NCBI GenBank assembly: GCA_949358305.1
Contig: OX442324.1
Coordinates: forward strand, 2,717,501-2,781,500
DNA length: 64,000 nucleotides
Source: Strigamia acuminata
Taxonomy: Eukaryota; Arthropoda; Chilopoda; Geophilomorpha; Linotaeniidae
Direction: 5' to 3'
In this document: positions 1-15,127 of the stretch, piece after piece
Layout: every line of letters starts with the position of its first letter
How positions within the stretch are numbered: the first letter of the stretch is position 1
The notes under the pieces: model-generated
The model's database searches: none
What the model was told of the DNA's origin: nothing
Seen by the model: the letters and a program-made list of their open reading frames with translations, nothing else
Translations under genes and position numbers: made by a program

Positions 1-63
1 GCCGTCAACAACTATATTAAGTTGCTCACTTGTCACCAGATCATCTTCGTCAGTACTTTCCAT
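1..63 (-). CDS. N-terminal coding end of an unidentified gene (partial)
   Basis: Reading the minus strand from the ATG at 61-63 gives an acidic N-terminus, MESTDEDDLVTSEQL, that stays open to the window edge. The upstream sequence (64-360) is AT-rich and looks like leader or promoter DNA, so this is a plausible true start. Only 21 codons are visible and the product cannot be recognised. It is divergent from the possible small gene starting at 370. Confidence 0.4.
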   Translation of the reverse strand, partial: MESTDEDDLVTSEQLNIVVDG

Positions 64-369
64 GGTGATAATAGGATTATGGTACAGGTATAAACTTCAT
101 TCGATCTGCAAACATCAAAATCAAGAATCTTAGAGCATTTTCTGTTGAAAAACAAAGACAACTAACAATTCGAATACATCATTTTTATTGTGTGTTTATT
201 TTCTTGGAGAAACATGTGTGTAGGTGCAATGATCAATGAAGCAACTCATTGCCTAAACAAATAACATTACTTCACCTCTGGGATCAAGTATGCAGTTATG
301 TAACAATCATGTAATAGTTCAACAGCCTCAGCCACGTCGACGACATCAATTGTTATTGTATTTTTTTAA

Positions 370-676
370 ATGGACGATCACGTCAGCATCAAATTTCTAA
401 CTGCACTCGAAAACAACATTTTTCTTGACCGAGTGATGTCTCGATCCAACTTCCAAAATGGCGGCTTATTTCGTCTGCTTTCGTTCGCAACAAAACATGT
501 TAAACACGCTTTTCAAATCCAACCCAATATACCGACTAATAACCCTGAAAACTATACGATTTTGAAGTAACTAAATATAAAAAGACAAATCTTTTTCGAC
601 TTTTTTTTTTAGCGCGCTATGTTTAGGTGAAGAGCTATTCTTGTCGCCATCCCGTATGTTCCAAGAAGGAAAATAA
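370..676 (+). CDS. Possible two-exon small protein, unrecognised
   Basis: Exon 1 (370-566) is open from ATG and ends at a GT donor (gtaact). A 46-nt intron with a strong poly-T acceptor follows, and exon 2 (613-676) continues in frame to a stop. The product would be about 86 residues and ends SPSRMFQEGK. An internal in-frame ATG at 436 is an alternative start. No domain is recognised. The support is the splice signals and frame continuity only, so it could be chance in AT-rich DNA. It is divergent from the partial gene at 1-63. Confidence 0.3.
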
Positions 677-1682
677 CATCTATTTCCTTCCCTTTTAATA
701 GCCAAGTAGGTAAAACTTGTACCCACATTACACTTCCTTATCCAGGTTGCAAAATCAGATTCTAACTCTTGTTATGAAAAGCTCAGCACCTTCCACTAAG
801 AACATCCTGGAAACCAGCTAATACAGGCGTGCAAATCTCTGGTTAGAAACAAAGCAGTCTGCATGTCCTTATAGACCCCCATAGACCTCAAACTTTAATT
901 TGTTGCTGTATAAATTAATGATACACAAACAGTCATCGACTTATCTTTGATATCATACGTTTATATTGGTAAACAACAACAAAAACACCTTGATAAAACA
1001 AGGCAGAGCTTAAAGTGAGCCGGAACGGACCGGAACGGCATTCCGGTTCGACTTTCTCAAGTCCGTTAACGGACTTGAAAAGTAACATCTGTGTTTCCTA
1101 GTTGGCGTGATCTAGGGGTTACAAACCCTCTTAACATCGCCTCTAAATAGATTTTTTTTTACTTCGATGTTCCGGTAGCAAAAATTCAGACTTTGAGTCC
1201 TGAAGGAAGGACTCAAGTTATGGCTGCTGGGTACTAATTCAGGATAACCTGGGCATGCTGTGGTCAAGGCAAAAAAAAAAAAGAAAAAAAAATTAATACA
1301 ATAATTAAAACAGAGACTGATGACCCTTTGTCATTTCCTCCCCAATCCCATTTCCATGCATGGGCTAACCATGACAATGACATTGGGGTTCCCCCTTCAA
1401 TCCGTTGCAACTTAATTTTTAATATATTTTTTTTTACTTTTAAATTCCATAAATACGAAACGAAAAGTAAATATCAAACAATCATAGAGATAATACTAGG
1501 AATGGTAGTGATTATCAACCCTTGATAACAGCAATTAATAATTTCCACCCTTTTTAGTACATAATTCATTGCAACATCAGCATCCTTTCCACATGACACA
1601 AATTCAATAATTGCTTGTCATGACAGAGAACAAAAAATATCTTTGTCCTCAAAGACTTGAATTGTAACTATTGGGCGAACGG
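677..1682. other. Intergenic, repeat-like DNA with dyads and an A-rich tract
   Basis: No gene is seen. A GC-richer stretch (1018-1085) holds repeated CCGGAACGG words and a perfect 22-bp palindrome at 1057-1078 (half-site TCAAGTCCGTT). An A-rich tail at about 1269-1292 follows a GC-richer segment, which resembles the end of a short retroposon. No family can be assigned. Confidence 0.4.
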
Positions 1683-1795
1683 CCTACCGAAGCCGATCAA
1701 CCATTCCCACCAAACAAACAAGTTAAGCAGCATTGGGTCTGGTCAGTAATTGGATTTAAGACACCGTTCCTATGGCAAACACATCTACCACCCAG
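1683..1795 (+). pseudogene. Degraded 5S rRNA-like sequence
   Basis: The segment begins with a GCCTACCG-like 5' end and contains AAGTTAAGCAGCATTGGGT followed by CTGGTCAGTAATTGGAT. These match in order the internal control region of animal 5S rRNA (AAGTTAAGCAGC, then GGTTAGTACTTGGATGG). Several substitutions in box C and the loss of the GGGAGACC stretch argue against a working gene. It could be a stray 5S pseudogene or the head of a 5S-derived SINE. Confidence 0.6.
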
Positions 1796-1897
1796 GTCTT
1801 CCGCTAGATCCTCATGAAAGTCCCGCCAACACCCAGTTTCCTGCAGTACACCCACACAAAATCGTCTATTCTCGACAAGTTCATACAGACGAAACTC

Positions 1898-2057
1898 TTT
1901 ATAACGAATCGCAATACAACGAATTATCGATACAACGAATACCTAAAAATGGCTGGTTTGGCTGGCCGGCAATAAAACACTATGTCAAAAAATTTCTATA
2001 TAACGAATTCTCGTTATAACGAATCGATTTTTCGGGTCCCTTGCGATTCGTTATAAA
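1898..2057. repeat. Short fold-back element with TTATAACGAATCGCAA arms
   Basis: TTATAACGAATCGCAA near 1900 is matched by its inverse TTGCGATTCGTTATAA near 2041. Further copies of ATAACGAAT lie between the arms (about 1924 and 2000-2025). The layout resembles a small MITE. Target-site duplications are not clear. Confidence 0.5.
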
Positions 2058-3599
2058 TAGACCCCGGATAAATGCATAAATGCATAGAATATATTTATAT
2101 TGAATAAAAAGCCGAAATTTCAACTGTACCGTAATTCAACGCTTCTTAACCAGAGGGTGGGAGGCCACTTCAGAAAAATGTTTAATACATAAGTGGTTAA
2201 GTGACACCAGATCTTGAATTTAGTCGTTTTTCTCCAGTTCTCGGTTGAAAATGCAAGGTTGGGTCCTCAAGACAGTCGCGGCTTTGGGAGTCACACACAC
2301 ATCAAATCAATCAATCAATTTTGTAATCCAGTGCCACTTGAGCTGTTATCCACAGGCATAAGCCTCATGTTTACCCTCCTGTAAGTTCAAGCCTTCCATT
2401 GGATTGATTGGGAGGTCATGTGTGGAGAAAAAATCCCCACTTGACATGTCCAATTTGAAACATGGCTCTCTGTCTCTCTTTGCATGAAAAATGGGCAGCT
2501 AATAAATCATACAAATTCAATACTTTTTTACTTCACCTATTTTATTTTAATACCACCACACTTGTTTAAAAGAAATAAAAAATTACTATTTCTATGGGTT
2601 TCGGTGTAAAGTGTGTGCAAATGATGGGGAAAATGATTAATCATTGAGCCATCTGGATTTTGTTTTCCTCCCAGACTAATAATAAATGGAAGCGACTGAA
2701 ATAAAATGTCGCTGAAACAAAATAAAAGAAAAATTTTTTTTTTGTTTAAAAATAATGACGATGATGATGATGATTATTACACAAGTTGAACATTTTCAAG
2801 AACTTCACCTTGAAGTTGCTTCAAACGCTTGAAATCGGTGTTTCCCAATAGGTTTATTTTAAAAATGGAGAACAACAAATGCGAGAGACCTCGTTACAAC
2901 AAACTAGGTCAATGTCGCAGCCAATTGACTGTGACAAAAGCGCCGTATTTGGTCCAGTTTTACCACTAATTCTTAACCACAGCGTCGGATTTAGTGGGGG
3001 GAAAAAATTGGTTAAAAACTTCCATTTTTCAAGCTTGTAAATCGAAATTTATTTTCCGGAAATGGAAGCTGGCAGACATTTTTTTTTTTTATTATTTTTA
3101 ATTTTTTTTTAATTTTTTTTTTATTTCGGTACAGGTTTTCCGAGCAAAACAATAACCGGGTTTTGTGTTTGAATCATCATTATGCAATTAACCCTTCGAG
3201 GACAGACAAATATCCTCCACACACACATCTTCCTCAATAGAAAATTAATTTTATTTAAGTGATAAAAATGTCTCTCATTTTCCCACTTTGTTTGCGAGTA
3301 AATAAGACGATGTATTTTATATCTCTCTCCCTCTCTCTTAATTAAAGTTCGTAGGAAGATAAATGAAAAATTTCTCTAATCTCTTTAAAATAACTCTTAA
3401 AAAAAATTACGCAACATTTATTTCTGCAAAACTAAAATAATATGAGTGGTTTTACTCGATCAAATCATGTTTTTACCATTTGAAAAAGGGAACCATTTTG
3501 TGCATTGCATTCTGGGATTTTATGTCATCGATGCCATCATACCGCAATACCGCATAAATACGGCAAATGCTAAACTAAATAGAGGATCGTGAACCCGAA
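2058..3599. other. Intergenic AT-rich DNA, no gene seen
   Basis: The interval is low in complexity, with (ATGATG)n near 2758, CT-rich tracts near 3323 and long T runs near 3080-3120. No splice-supported reading frame and no recognisable element were found. Confidence 0.5.
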
Positions 3600-4186
3600 C
3601 ACCGAAAATTTCCGTACCAAAGCCTAGTCAGATCGCTGATGTACTTAGTTGTAACAACTCGTCCCGACCTCGGATTGAAATTTCGAAAAACCGGCGAAGA
3701 CCTCATTGGATACGCCGACGCAGATTGCGATTTAAACACCCGCCACTCGCACACGGGTTTTATATTCAAACTCGCAGGCCGTGCGATCAGCTGGACGGCA
3801 AAGAAACAGAAAACCATCGCATTATCCAGTACCAAAGCCGAATACATGTCGGTATCAGACTGTTTAGTTTAGTTTATTTCAAGCACTCCCAGGGAGTAGA
3901 TACAATATGGTACTTGGTGACAGAGGCCATTTGTCTGAAGCGCTTCATCAAGGAAACCCAACATCGGACATCGTAATTATCCATAACGATAATCAAAGAT
4001 TGGTGGCCAATCCTACCAATCACTCTCGGACAAAACACATCGACATTCGATATCATTTTATTCGGGAAGTACAGGAAAACGGCCATATTTAAGATGCCTG
4101 CGGACATACTCACCAAAGGATTGTTTGCTCCTAAACATGAGAAATTTATTTCTAAGATGGGGCTCATACACTCATTTCATGCGTAA
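3600..4186 (+). mobile_element. Ty1/copia retrotransposon, degraded 3' end of pol (RNase H)
   Basis: Translation across frames gives the C-terminus of a copia polyprotein: LMYLVVTTRPDL-like, GYADADCD, HTGFIFKLAG, ISWTAKKQ, ALSSTKAEYM, then TEAICLKRFI, NHSRTKHIDIRYHFIRE and MPADILTKGL. These are the RNase H signature blocks in their normal order. The frame breaks at about 3870-3925, where extra sequence separates SDC from the TEA block, and again near 4090, so the copy is dead. Gag, protease, integrase and most of the reverse transcriptase are absent upstream. Confidence 0.85.
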
Positions 4187-4201
4187 AAGTTTGAGTGGGT
4201 G

Positions 4202-4350
4202 TGTTGGAATTATTCAACCATTTCCGCACAAAAACGTCCATGTGAAGTTAGTGTATTTTTTGGGTATCTAAACTCCTCTGTTTGTTCAATAAAAACAGTT
4301 CTTAATCAAAGTCGTTCCTTGCATGTAACTTTCGTTCTTTTAACAACATA
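4202..4350 (+). mobile_element. Probable 3' LTR of the copia remnant
   Basis: Just after the pol stop, a purine-rich tract (AAAAGTTTGAGTGGGTG) is followed by TGTTGGAATTATTC, the usual start of a copia LTR. The segment ends in AACA near 4350 and carries an AATAAA-like signal near 4290. No matching 5' LTR is in the window, so the boundaries are inferred. Confidence 0.6.
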
Positions 4351-4380
4351 ACAATTTCAATTTTTAATAAGTTAATTTGA

Positions 4381-4862
4381 TCAAAATGAAAGCAAAAAAA
4401 CAAAAAAACAAAAAATAAAACCCCAATCAATTCAATTTATGTATTTATGTATTTATTTATTTATTTCCAAACTAAAATTTTTTTTTTAAAAAAAGTTAAA
4501 AATTAAAGAATCAAGGCCAGAATAATCACCAATCAGATTGAAAATCCAACACTCGAATATAAACACTTTGTAATTTAATTTAATTTAATTTAATTTAAAA
4601 ATATATACATATATGTATATTAAAAATAAAAAAATTAATAAATAAATAAAATAAATAAATAAAATAAATAAATAAAATTAATAAATAAATAAATAAAAAA
4701 ATAAAAAAAAATGTCTGACTACAGTCTGTAGTACTGTGTAACCAGTTAATATTAATATGTTAATAATTTTTATTTTATTATCCCGGATCATGAAGTATGA
4801 GATGGTAGTCTATGCTACTCTTGTGACCTACGATATTAAAAAAAAAAAAAAAAAAAAAAAAA
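4381..4862. repeat. Low-complexity A/T block with (AAAT)n arrays and a poly-A tail
   Basis: Includes TTTAT arrays near 4440-4465, AATTT repeats near 4577-4598, AAATAAAT arrays at 4630-4700 and a 24-base A run ending at 4862. The segment at 4710-4838 just before the A run could be a short retroposon body. No coding potential. Confidence 0.6.
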
Positions 4863-7280
<2,418 letters not shown>

Positions 7281-8689
7281 ACGAGAAAACGTGCCAAAAC
7301 GAACAGTAGAAAAAGAATAGAATTGCACGAGCAATTGTCAAAATAATGGCTTCCGCAAGTCAGCGCTGTTTTTTGGAACGCGATTGTTACAGCGATTAAT
7401 CAAGCCTTTTACTATATTAAATAATTGCATTATTTTTAATTATCTAATGATTATTTTTCAATTGAAAGACAAATTTACCTCATAAAAGACCAGAGTGAAG
7501 ATTCTTTAACAACACGACTCAGACAGTGAAGTCGAGTTTCTATATGCCCGAGTTGTGTTACATGTTCAACAGATGGCGCATGAATCGGAAGAGGCAGTAT
7601 TATTGGCCTCTTGTATCATAAACAGAAGTAAATCTGACATTGTAAATACATTTTTATTTTATTTATAGTGGAAACAATTTACTGATTAAAATTGTATTCC
7701 TTTTTATCTTGCAATAAGTTATCCCTGACTCACAATAATTATTATTGACCAAGACTATCTCTCAGTGTTTTATTCGACAGCCCTTGATGAGCTGTACAAC
7801 GATATAATTCAGATTGCGAAAAAGGGTGGGAGAAACAAGATAGCATCGTCGTGGCGTGGTCGATGACGCCTGTCTTGGTGGTTCCTCAGTCCTTCTTTTA
7901 GTCCTGGATTCCCTCTTCACGCAAGTGAATGCTCTTTCGGGACTTATATCGTTGGCCTGCGTCGTTTAGGAGGTTTCAGGGTGATTTAATCTGGTCTCTT
8001 CGAATTTTCAAAAGGGACCCAACAAATCACAAAGGGTTAAGGCGAAAGGGTTAAATCTTCAAAATGGATGGGATGTTGCCACACTAAGCTTAATTGGTAA
8101 CATCATAAGGAACATCAGTATTATTCTCACCAACCGGTAGCGGACATATCCTCGATCAATCCTGTTTTTTTAGTAAAAGGTCTGACTGTTGAGGAAGTTC
8201 TTGCTGGTGATGCTTCTGGTTGATATTGTATTCTGTTCTGCTTGAATCCTGCTCTGGAAATTCCTGAGTGGATTAAATGTCGGTTCACTTATCTATTCTG
8301 CCAATTGTGTCTTGAACAGACCACGCTTGATTTCTTTGAGGGCATACATCTGAGTTGAGTATACCGATGAGTGACCTAGGCGAGTGGGAAACATAATGGC
8401 ATTAGTCATACAGTACGAACTAACAAACTTATTAACTCTAATTCAACGTAACCAATCAATAAATAAACAAAAGAGACAAGGCAATCAGCGACATCAAAAC
8501 CTTAGACTCAAAAACTTCAAGAGAGAACTGACTTTGATAGCATTAAATTCTCATTTTTTTGGAAACTATTCTGCCTATTCTACCTTTTAATTCGAAGTAG
8601 TTACACTCAATAATGCAATGGCTAGTAGCGCCATCTATTGCTGTAATTTGGAAGCCAATTGATGAAATTTATGCGTTTACGGTCGACGC
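7281..8689. other. Intergenic, no gene recognised
   Basis: The RBX1 promoter should lie just after 7280. The rest, including the GC-richer parts at 7500-7640 and 7780-8000, has no long or splice-supported frame that I recognise. It may be decayed mobile DNA. Confidence 0.4.
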
Positions 8690-11600
8690 CTATAGGGACT
8701 GCCTGCACGCTTAACAATATGCCAAAAATAATAAATTTGCCAAGCTTTGGCACAACGATTAATCTTTTGAAAAGTTTGTGCATTTGGCAACATTTGAATG
8801 TTTTGTTGTCTATTTACTATCTTCAATATGGCAACTATAATTTCCACAAATGGCAAAAAATATAAATTGTCAATATAAATTTGGGCAAAAATAACACAAT
8901 TTGATAACATTTGTGAATCCTTACTTTGAATTTAATTGTCCCACATTGTTAACATTATCAGATTGGGACTATGTCTACAATTCTAGATTCTGTGTGAATT
9001 TGCAAATTTTTGCTAATTTATAATTTTTTTGAAAAATGAGGAAGAATTTGGTTTAGTTGGAAAGACGATGACACCATGTGATGGGTAAAGTCATATTTCA
9101 AGGCATTTAGTAGATAATGCCAAACACAGCAAAAACTGCAGAAATGGCAATTTTGCCAAAAATGACACAATATGTTAACATATGAACATTTTGTTTGCAA
9201 TTTATCGTCCGTATTTCAAGATTTACTGTTTTTGACAAAAATTTCCCAAATTCTAGATCCTCAATGAATAGCTAGATCTTGGTAAATTTTGAAATTTTTT
9301 GGAAAATTTGGAAGAATTTGCTAAAATTGGAAAAAAATAAGATGAAATATGATGAAATAAGCGCTAAAGATAGAAATTTGGCAGAAAATGCCAAAATCTG
9401 CAAAAATGGCAAAACTGCCAAAAGTGCCAAAAATGGCAAACTTTTGGCAAAATTGTACTATTTAGCATGAAATAAACATTAGTCTTGAATTTCATTGTTT
9501 TTTTTCAGCATTTCCAATTTTTGATCAAAATTTTCCAAATTCTAGATCCTCTGATCTCTGGAAATCTTGACATTTTGTTAAAAATTTGTAGGAATTTGGT
9601 AAAATTGGGCAGAATGAGACAAACTATGTTTGCAGAAGTCGTCTCTTGAAGAATTTTGCAGAAAATGCCAAAATTGGCAAAATTTACACAAATGGCAGAA
9701 TTGTAAAATTTTAGCAGAAATCACACAATTTGGCACCAGGTAAACATTTTTCTCGAATTTTGCTGTCCTATTTCAAGATTGAAAGTTTTTTGCAAAATTT
9801 TCCCAAATTCTGGATCCCCTATGAAGTTGCAGATCCTGGTAAATATTGAAGTTTTTTGAAAAATGTGAAAGAATTTGGCAGAATTGTAATAAAATGTGAT
9901 GGAAAAAGTAAATTTTGAGTAATTTTGCAGAAAATGCCAAAATTGGCAAAAACTGCACAAATGGCAGAAATGACAAATTTTGGCAAAAATCGCACAATTT
10001 GGCAGCATGTGAATGTTTTGTTTGCATTTCAACATCCTATTTCCGGATTGACAGTTTTTTTCAAAAATTTCCAAAATTCTGGATCCTTAATAATTTTTCA
10101 AAACTTGCAAAGTTTCAGCTTTTTTGGAAAATTTTAGAGAATTTAGTAGATTTGAAATGAGTAAGAGAAAATATGATGGCCAAAATCAATATTTTACAAA
10201 ATTTGGTAGAAAATGCCACGTTAAGCAAAAACTGCACAAATGGCAAAATTGCCAAATTTTGGCAAAAATCACACAATTTGGCACCTTTTGAACATTCTCA
10301 TAAAATTGTGTTGTTCTAGGTCATCACAACAAGTTTTTGATAAAAATTTCCAAAATTCTAGATCCTCAATGAAAGCTAAACCTGGTAAATTTTGAATTCT
10401 TTTTAGAAAATTTGAGAGAATTTGATGAAATTGGAAGAAAGAGAATAAAACATGATGACAACATTTATATTTTGGGAAATTTTGCAAAAAAGTGCCAATT
10501 TTTGACAAAAACTACACAAATGGCAAAATTGCCAAATATTGCCAAATTTTGCTAAAAATTACCCAATTTGGCAACGCTTGAATACCTTGCTTGAATTTTG
10601 ATGTCCTATTTCAGAATTATTTGGATCAAAATTTCCAGAATTCTAGATTCTCAACGAAGAACTTGATTGTTGTAATTTTTTGCTGAAAATTTGAGAGAAC
10701 TTTGTATAACTGAGAAGAAGACAAAATGTGATGGCAGGTGTCATATTTGAAGGAATTTTTCAAAAAATGCCAAATCACACAAATGGCAAAATAGCAAAAT
10801 TTTGGCAAAATTTACATAATTTGGTAGCATTTGAACATAGCCTGAATTTTGTTGTCTGATTTCAACATTTCCAGTTTTTGATCAAAATTTCCCAAAATCT
10901 ACATCCTCCAGGGATTTGTTCATGGCTGTAACATTTGAAATTTTTTGGAAAATTCGAGAGAATTAGGTAAAATTGGAAGAAGAAAGACAAAATGTGATGG
11001 CAGAAGTCAACTGTCGAGGAATTTTGCATAAAATGCCAAAATTGGCAAAAACCGCACAAATGGCAAATTTGCAAAATTTGCCAAAATTTGGCAATATTCA
11101 CACAATTTGGCAACATTTAAAAGTTTTGCTTGAATATTATTGTCCCGTTTCAGCGAAACAAGTTTTTGAAGAAAATTTTTCGGATTCCAGATCCTCAATG
11201 AATTTGCTGATCTCGGTAATTTTGATTATTTTTGAAAAAAATCAGAGAATTTGGTAGAAATGGAAAGAAATGGATAAAATGTGATGCCATAAGTCACAAA
11301 AAGCGGAATCTGGCAGAAAATGTCAAAATTGGCAAAAATGAAAAAAAAATCAAAAGTGCCAAAATTGGCAAATTTTTGCAAAATCGAACAACTGAGCAAT
11401 GTATGAACATATTGCTTGAATTTTATTGTCCTATTTCAGTATTTACGATTTTTAACAAAATTTTTCCAGAATTCTAGATGCTGAACAAATGTGCACATGC
11501 AGTAAATTTTGGGTATTTTTGGAAAATATGGTACAATTTGGTAAGATTGGAAAGAAGATGACAACATGTGATGGGAAAAGTCATAAAAAGATAAATTTGG

Positions 11601-14205
11601 CAGAAAATGCCAAATTTGGCAAAAACTGCACAAATGGCAAAATTACCAAATTTTGGCAAAACTCTCACAAGTTGGCAATATTCAACCATTTTGTTTGAAT
11701 ATTATTGGCCAATTTCAAGGTTTTGATGAAAATATCCCAAAATCTAGATCTTCATAAAAGCAGGTCATGGTAACTTTTGAAATTTTTTAGACAATTTCAG
11801 AGAATTTGATGAAATCAGAAAAAAAGAGGATAAAATACGATGGCAATATCTATATTTTGAGAAATTTTGCAAAAAATGCAAAATTTGATAAAAAATTGCA
11901 CAAATGGCAAAATTGCCAAAACTGCCAAAACTTGGCAAAATTCACACAATTTAACAACATTCAAACATTTTGCTTGAATATTATTGTACTATTTCAGCAC
12001 ATCAAGTTTTTTATGAAAATTTCCCAAAAATCTAGAATTTGCTCATTTTGGTAAATCTGGAAGTTTTTGAGAAAATATCAGAAATTTCATTGGAAGAAGA
12101 ATGAAGTGGATAAAATGTGATGGCATACATCATAAAAAGATGATTGTGGCTGAAAATGCCAAAATTGGCAAAAATGGCAAAAAAATCAAAAGTGCCAAAG
12201 TTGGCAAATTTTGGCAAATTCGAACAACTCAGCAATATATGAACATATTGCTAAAATTTTATTGTCCTATTTCAGCATTTACGATTTTTAGCAGAATTTT
12301 TCCAGAATTCTAGATGCTCAACAAATGTGCACATGCAGTAAAATTTGGAAATTTTTGGAAAATATGAGACAATTTGGTAAGATTGGAAAGAAGATGACAA
12401 CATGTGATGGGGAAAGTCATAAAAATATGAATTTGGCAGAAAATGCCAAATTTGGCAAAAACTGCACAAATGGCAAAATTACCAAATTTTGGCAAAACTC
12501 ACTCATTTTGGCAATATTCAACCATTTTGTTTGAATATTATTGTCCAATTTCAAGGTTTTGATGAAAATTTCCCAAAATCTAGATCCTCAATGAGAGCAG
12601 ATCCTGTAAATTTTGAAATTTTTAGACAATTTGAAAGAATTTGATGAAATCAGAAAAAATGAGGACAAAACACGATGGCAATATTTATGTTTTGAGAAAT
12701 TTTGCAAAAAATGTCAAATATGACAAAAAATTGCACAAATGGCAAAACTGCCAAAACTGCCAAAATTTGGCAAAATTCACATATTTAACAACATTCAAAC
12801 ATTTTGCTTGAATATCCTTGTACAATTTCAGCACATCATGTTTTTTATGAAAATTTCTCAAAAATCTAGAATTTGCTCATTTTGGTAAATCTGGAAGTTT
12901 TTGGGAAAATATCAGAAATTTTATTGAAAGAAGAATGAAGTGGATAAAATGTGATGGCTTAAGTCATAAAAAAATGATTGTGGTAGAAAATGCCAAAATC
13001 AGAAAAAACTGCACAAATGGCACAACTGCCAAATTTTGGCAAAAATCACACAATTTGGCAACATTTGAACATTTTGCTTGAATTTTGTTGTCCTATTTCA
13101 TCATTGACAGTTTTTTGCAAAAATTTCCCAAATTCTGGATCCTCACAGAGTATACACATCTTGGAAAATTTCAATTTTTTTGGAAAATTTCAGAGAATTT
13201 GGTATACTTGGAAAGGGGAAGAGGAAATATGATGGCCACAGTCAATATTTCGAAAAATTTGGTAGAAAATGCCAATTTTGGTAAAAATTGCACAAATGGC
13301 AAAATTGGCAAATTTTGGCAAAAAAATCACAAAATTTGGCACGATTTGAACATTTAGCTGAAAGTGTATTGTTTTATTTCAGCACAACAGGTTTTTGATG
13401 AAAATTTCCAGAATTTGAAATCCTCAATGATGGCTGATCTCAGTAAATTTTGAAATTTTTTGAGAAATTTGAGAGAATTTAGTGAAATTAGATAAAGGAG
13501 GATACAATGTGATGTCAACATACAAAAATTGGAAAATTTAGCAGAAAATGCCAATTTTAACAAAAACAACACAAATGGCAAAATTGGCAAATTTTGGCAA
13601 TTTTTGACAAAAATCACTCAATTTGGCAACATTTGAATATTTTGCTTGATTTTTGTTGTCCCTATTTCAGCATTTACAGTTTTTGACAAATATTTCCAAA
13701 ATTCTAGATCCTGAATTTGGAAGATATTTTTCAAAAATCAGAGAATTTAGCAGAAGTGGAAAGAAGTGTATGAAATGTGATGGCAGAAATCACATTTGGA
13801 GGAATTTGGCAGAAAATTGTCAAAATTGCCAAACACAGCACAAATGGCAAAATTGCCAAATTTTGGCAAATTTTTGCAATGATTGCACAAATGGCAAAAT
13901 TGCCAAATTTTGGCAAATTTTTGCAATGATTGCACAAATGTGACAATGTATGAACATTTTGTTACAATTTCATTGTCTTATTTAAGCATTTACAGTTTTT
14001 GACAAAAATTATCCAAAAATCTAGATCCTCAATGGAATTGCTCATCTTGGTAAACTTTGAGGATTTTGAAAAATGGTCAGGAATTTGGTAGAATTGGATA
14101 GAAGTAGATAAAATGTGGATGGCTGAAGTCACACCCGGAAGAATTTTCAAAAAAATGCCAAAATCAGCAAAAAACCGCACAAATGGCAAAGTTGCCAAAT
14201 TACGC
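8690..14205. repeat. Satellite array, about 280-bp monomers, about 19 copies
   Basis: Landmarks recur at regular spacing: TTGTCCTATTTCAGCA-like words near 10,020, 10,310, 10,603, 10,852, 11,139, 11,424, 11,702, 11,982, 12,262, 12,539, 12,818, 13,088, 13,370, 13,656 and 13,972. Each monomer also has a TTCTAGATCCTCAATGA-like block and a dyad-rich core made of TGCCAAAATTGGCA, GCACAAATGGCAAAATTGCC and CAAATTTTGGCAAAA. Monomers differ by many point changes, so the array is old. A three-monomer block is repeated with an 836-bp offset (11,396 against 12,232 and 11,955 against 12,791), a small higher-order repeat. The short frames seen on both strands are products of the repeat and not genes. Confidence 0.95.
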
Positions 14206-14616
14206 CATTTGATTCTAAACTTTCCAACAATTCAGAAATCATTTCCCTACCTTTGAATTAAATGTTTTGGAAACCAAGAAAAAGCAATAAATTTACAGTA
14301 GTATAAAAAATTTATAAATTTCTGACGGTCTCTTCATTTCGCTGCCATTTGCTGGCCATGAAACGAATGTTTGTTTGATTTGTGGGTCCCAGTTAAGGCG
14401 CAGTGAGCGCAAATATCGAATAATAAAACCGTAGGATGAAGAAACCAAAGGCGAGTACGAAGCACCAAAGAAATCAAAACACGAAGAGTAAATATGAAAA
14501 AAACCTTGGCCGAAATATCATAAAACCTCATTAAGAACCAATGGCAAATTTTACTCCAGCCAGGACCAAAAATCGAATCGAAATTGGAATTCAAATTCCA
14601 ATCCCGGAAGGAAATA
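14206..14616. other. Flank of the satellite, no gene seen
   Basis: A minus-strand frame of about 86 codons (14,334-14,594) has no recognisable domain, unlikely composition and no splice context. Nothing else is visible. Confidence 0.4.
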
Positions 14617-14933
14617 CACCCAATTCTGTTTTGACATATAGTATTTATTTATGTAAAGACTTACATAAATAGTATCTAATTATATAGACTTACATAAATA
14701 GTATCTATTTATGTAAAGACTTACACAAATAGTATCTATTTATGTAAAAACAGATAAAAACCATGTTAAAAAAAGACAGACTAATTGCATTCAAAAAGTG
14801 GCGTTTTCGTTTTGTGATGTTAAAAGATACAAAAACAAACACAGAAACTACAAAAACACTCAAAAGTTCTTTTTCTAGATCGTGTTAAATCACCATCGTG
14901 TAAAAAAAGACCGTGTATAAACAGAATTGGATG
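14617..14933. mobile_element. MITE, Tc1/mariner-like by TA target site
   Basis: CACCCAATTCTGTTT at 14,617 is the inverse of AAACAGAATTGGATG ending at 14,933, with one mismatch. Both ends are flanked by TA. The interior is non-coding and contains three to four copies of a roughly 34-bp tandem unit (AGTATCTATTTATGTAAAGA) at 14,640-14,750. Confidence 0.7.
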
Positions 14934-15127
14934 TATTCTAGATTAAAAATTTCGACAAAATAATGAAATAATTACGCCAAAATGATTCCAGCGAAATACT
15001 TCAGTACCTCGCCGTTTCAGATTAAATAATTGTACTTATAAAATTACACAAACTGAAATATGACTTTATTTATTGATTAAATTGATTGTATAAATCTTGT
15101 TTCACTTTTAATTCTCATTGCAGGCAC

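Noticed and set aside
8690-14205. Many 60-117-codon frames on both strands, with recurring CQIWHFL and KMPKLAKTAQMA stretches
   Set aside because: They repeat with the satellite monomer, occur on both strands of the same DNA and have many stops at family level.
8690-14205. Possible CRISPR-like array
   Set aside because: Repeats are about 280 bp and diverged, with no short constant repeat and unique spacers; the DNA is eukaryotic.
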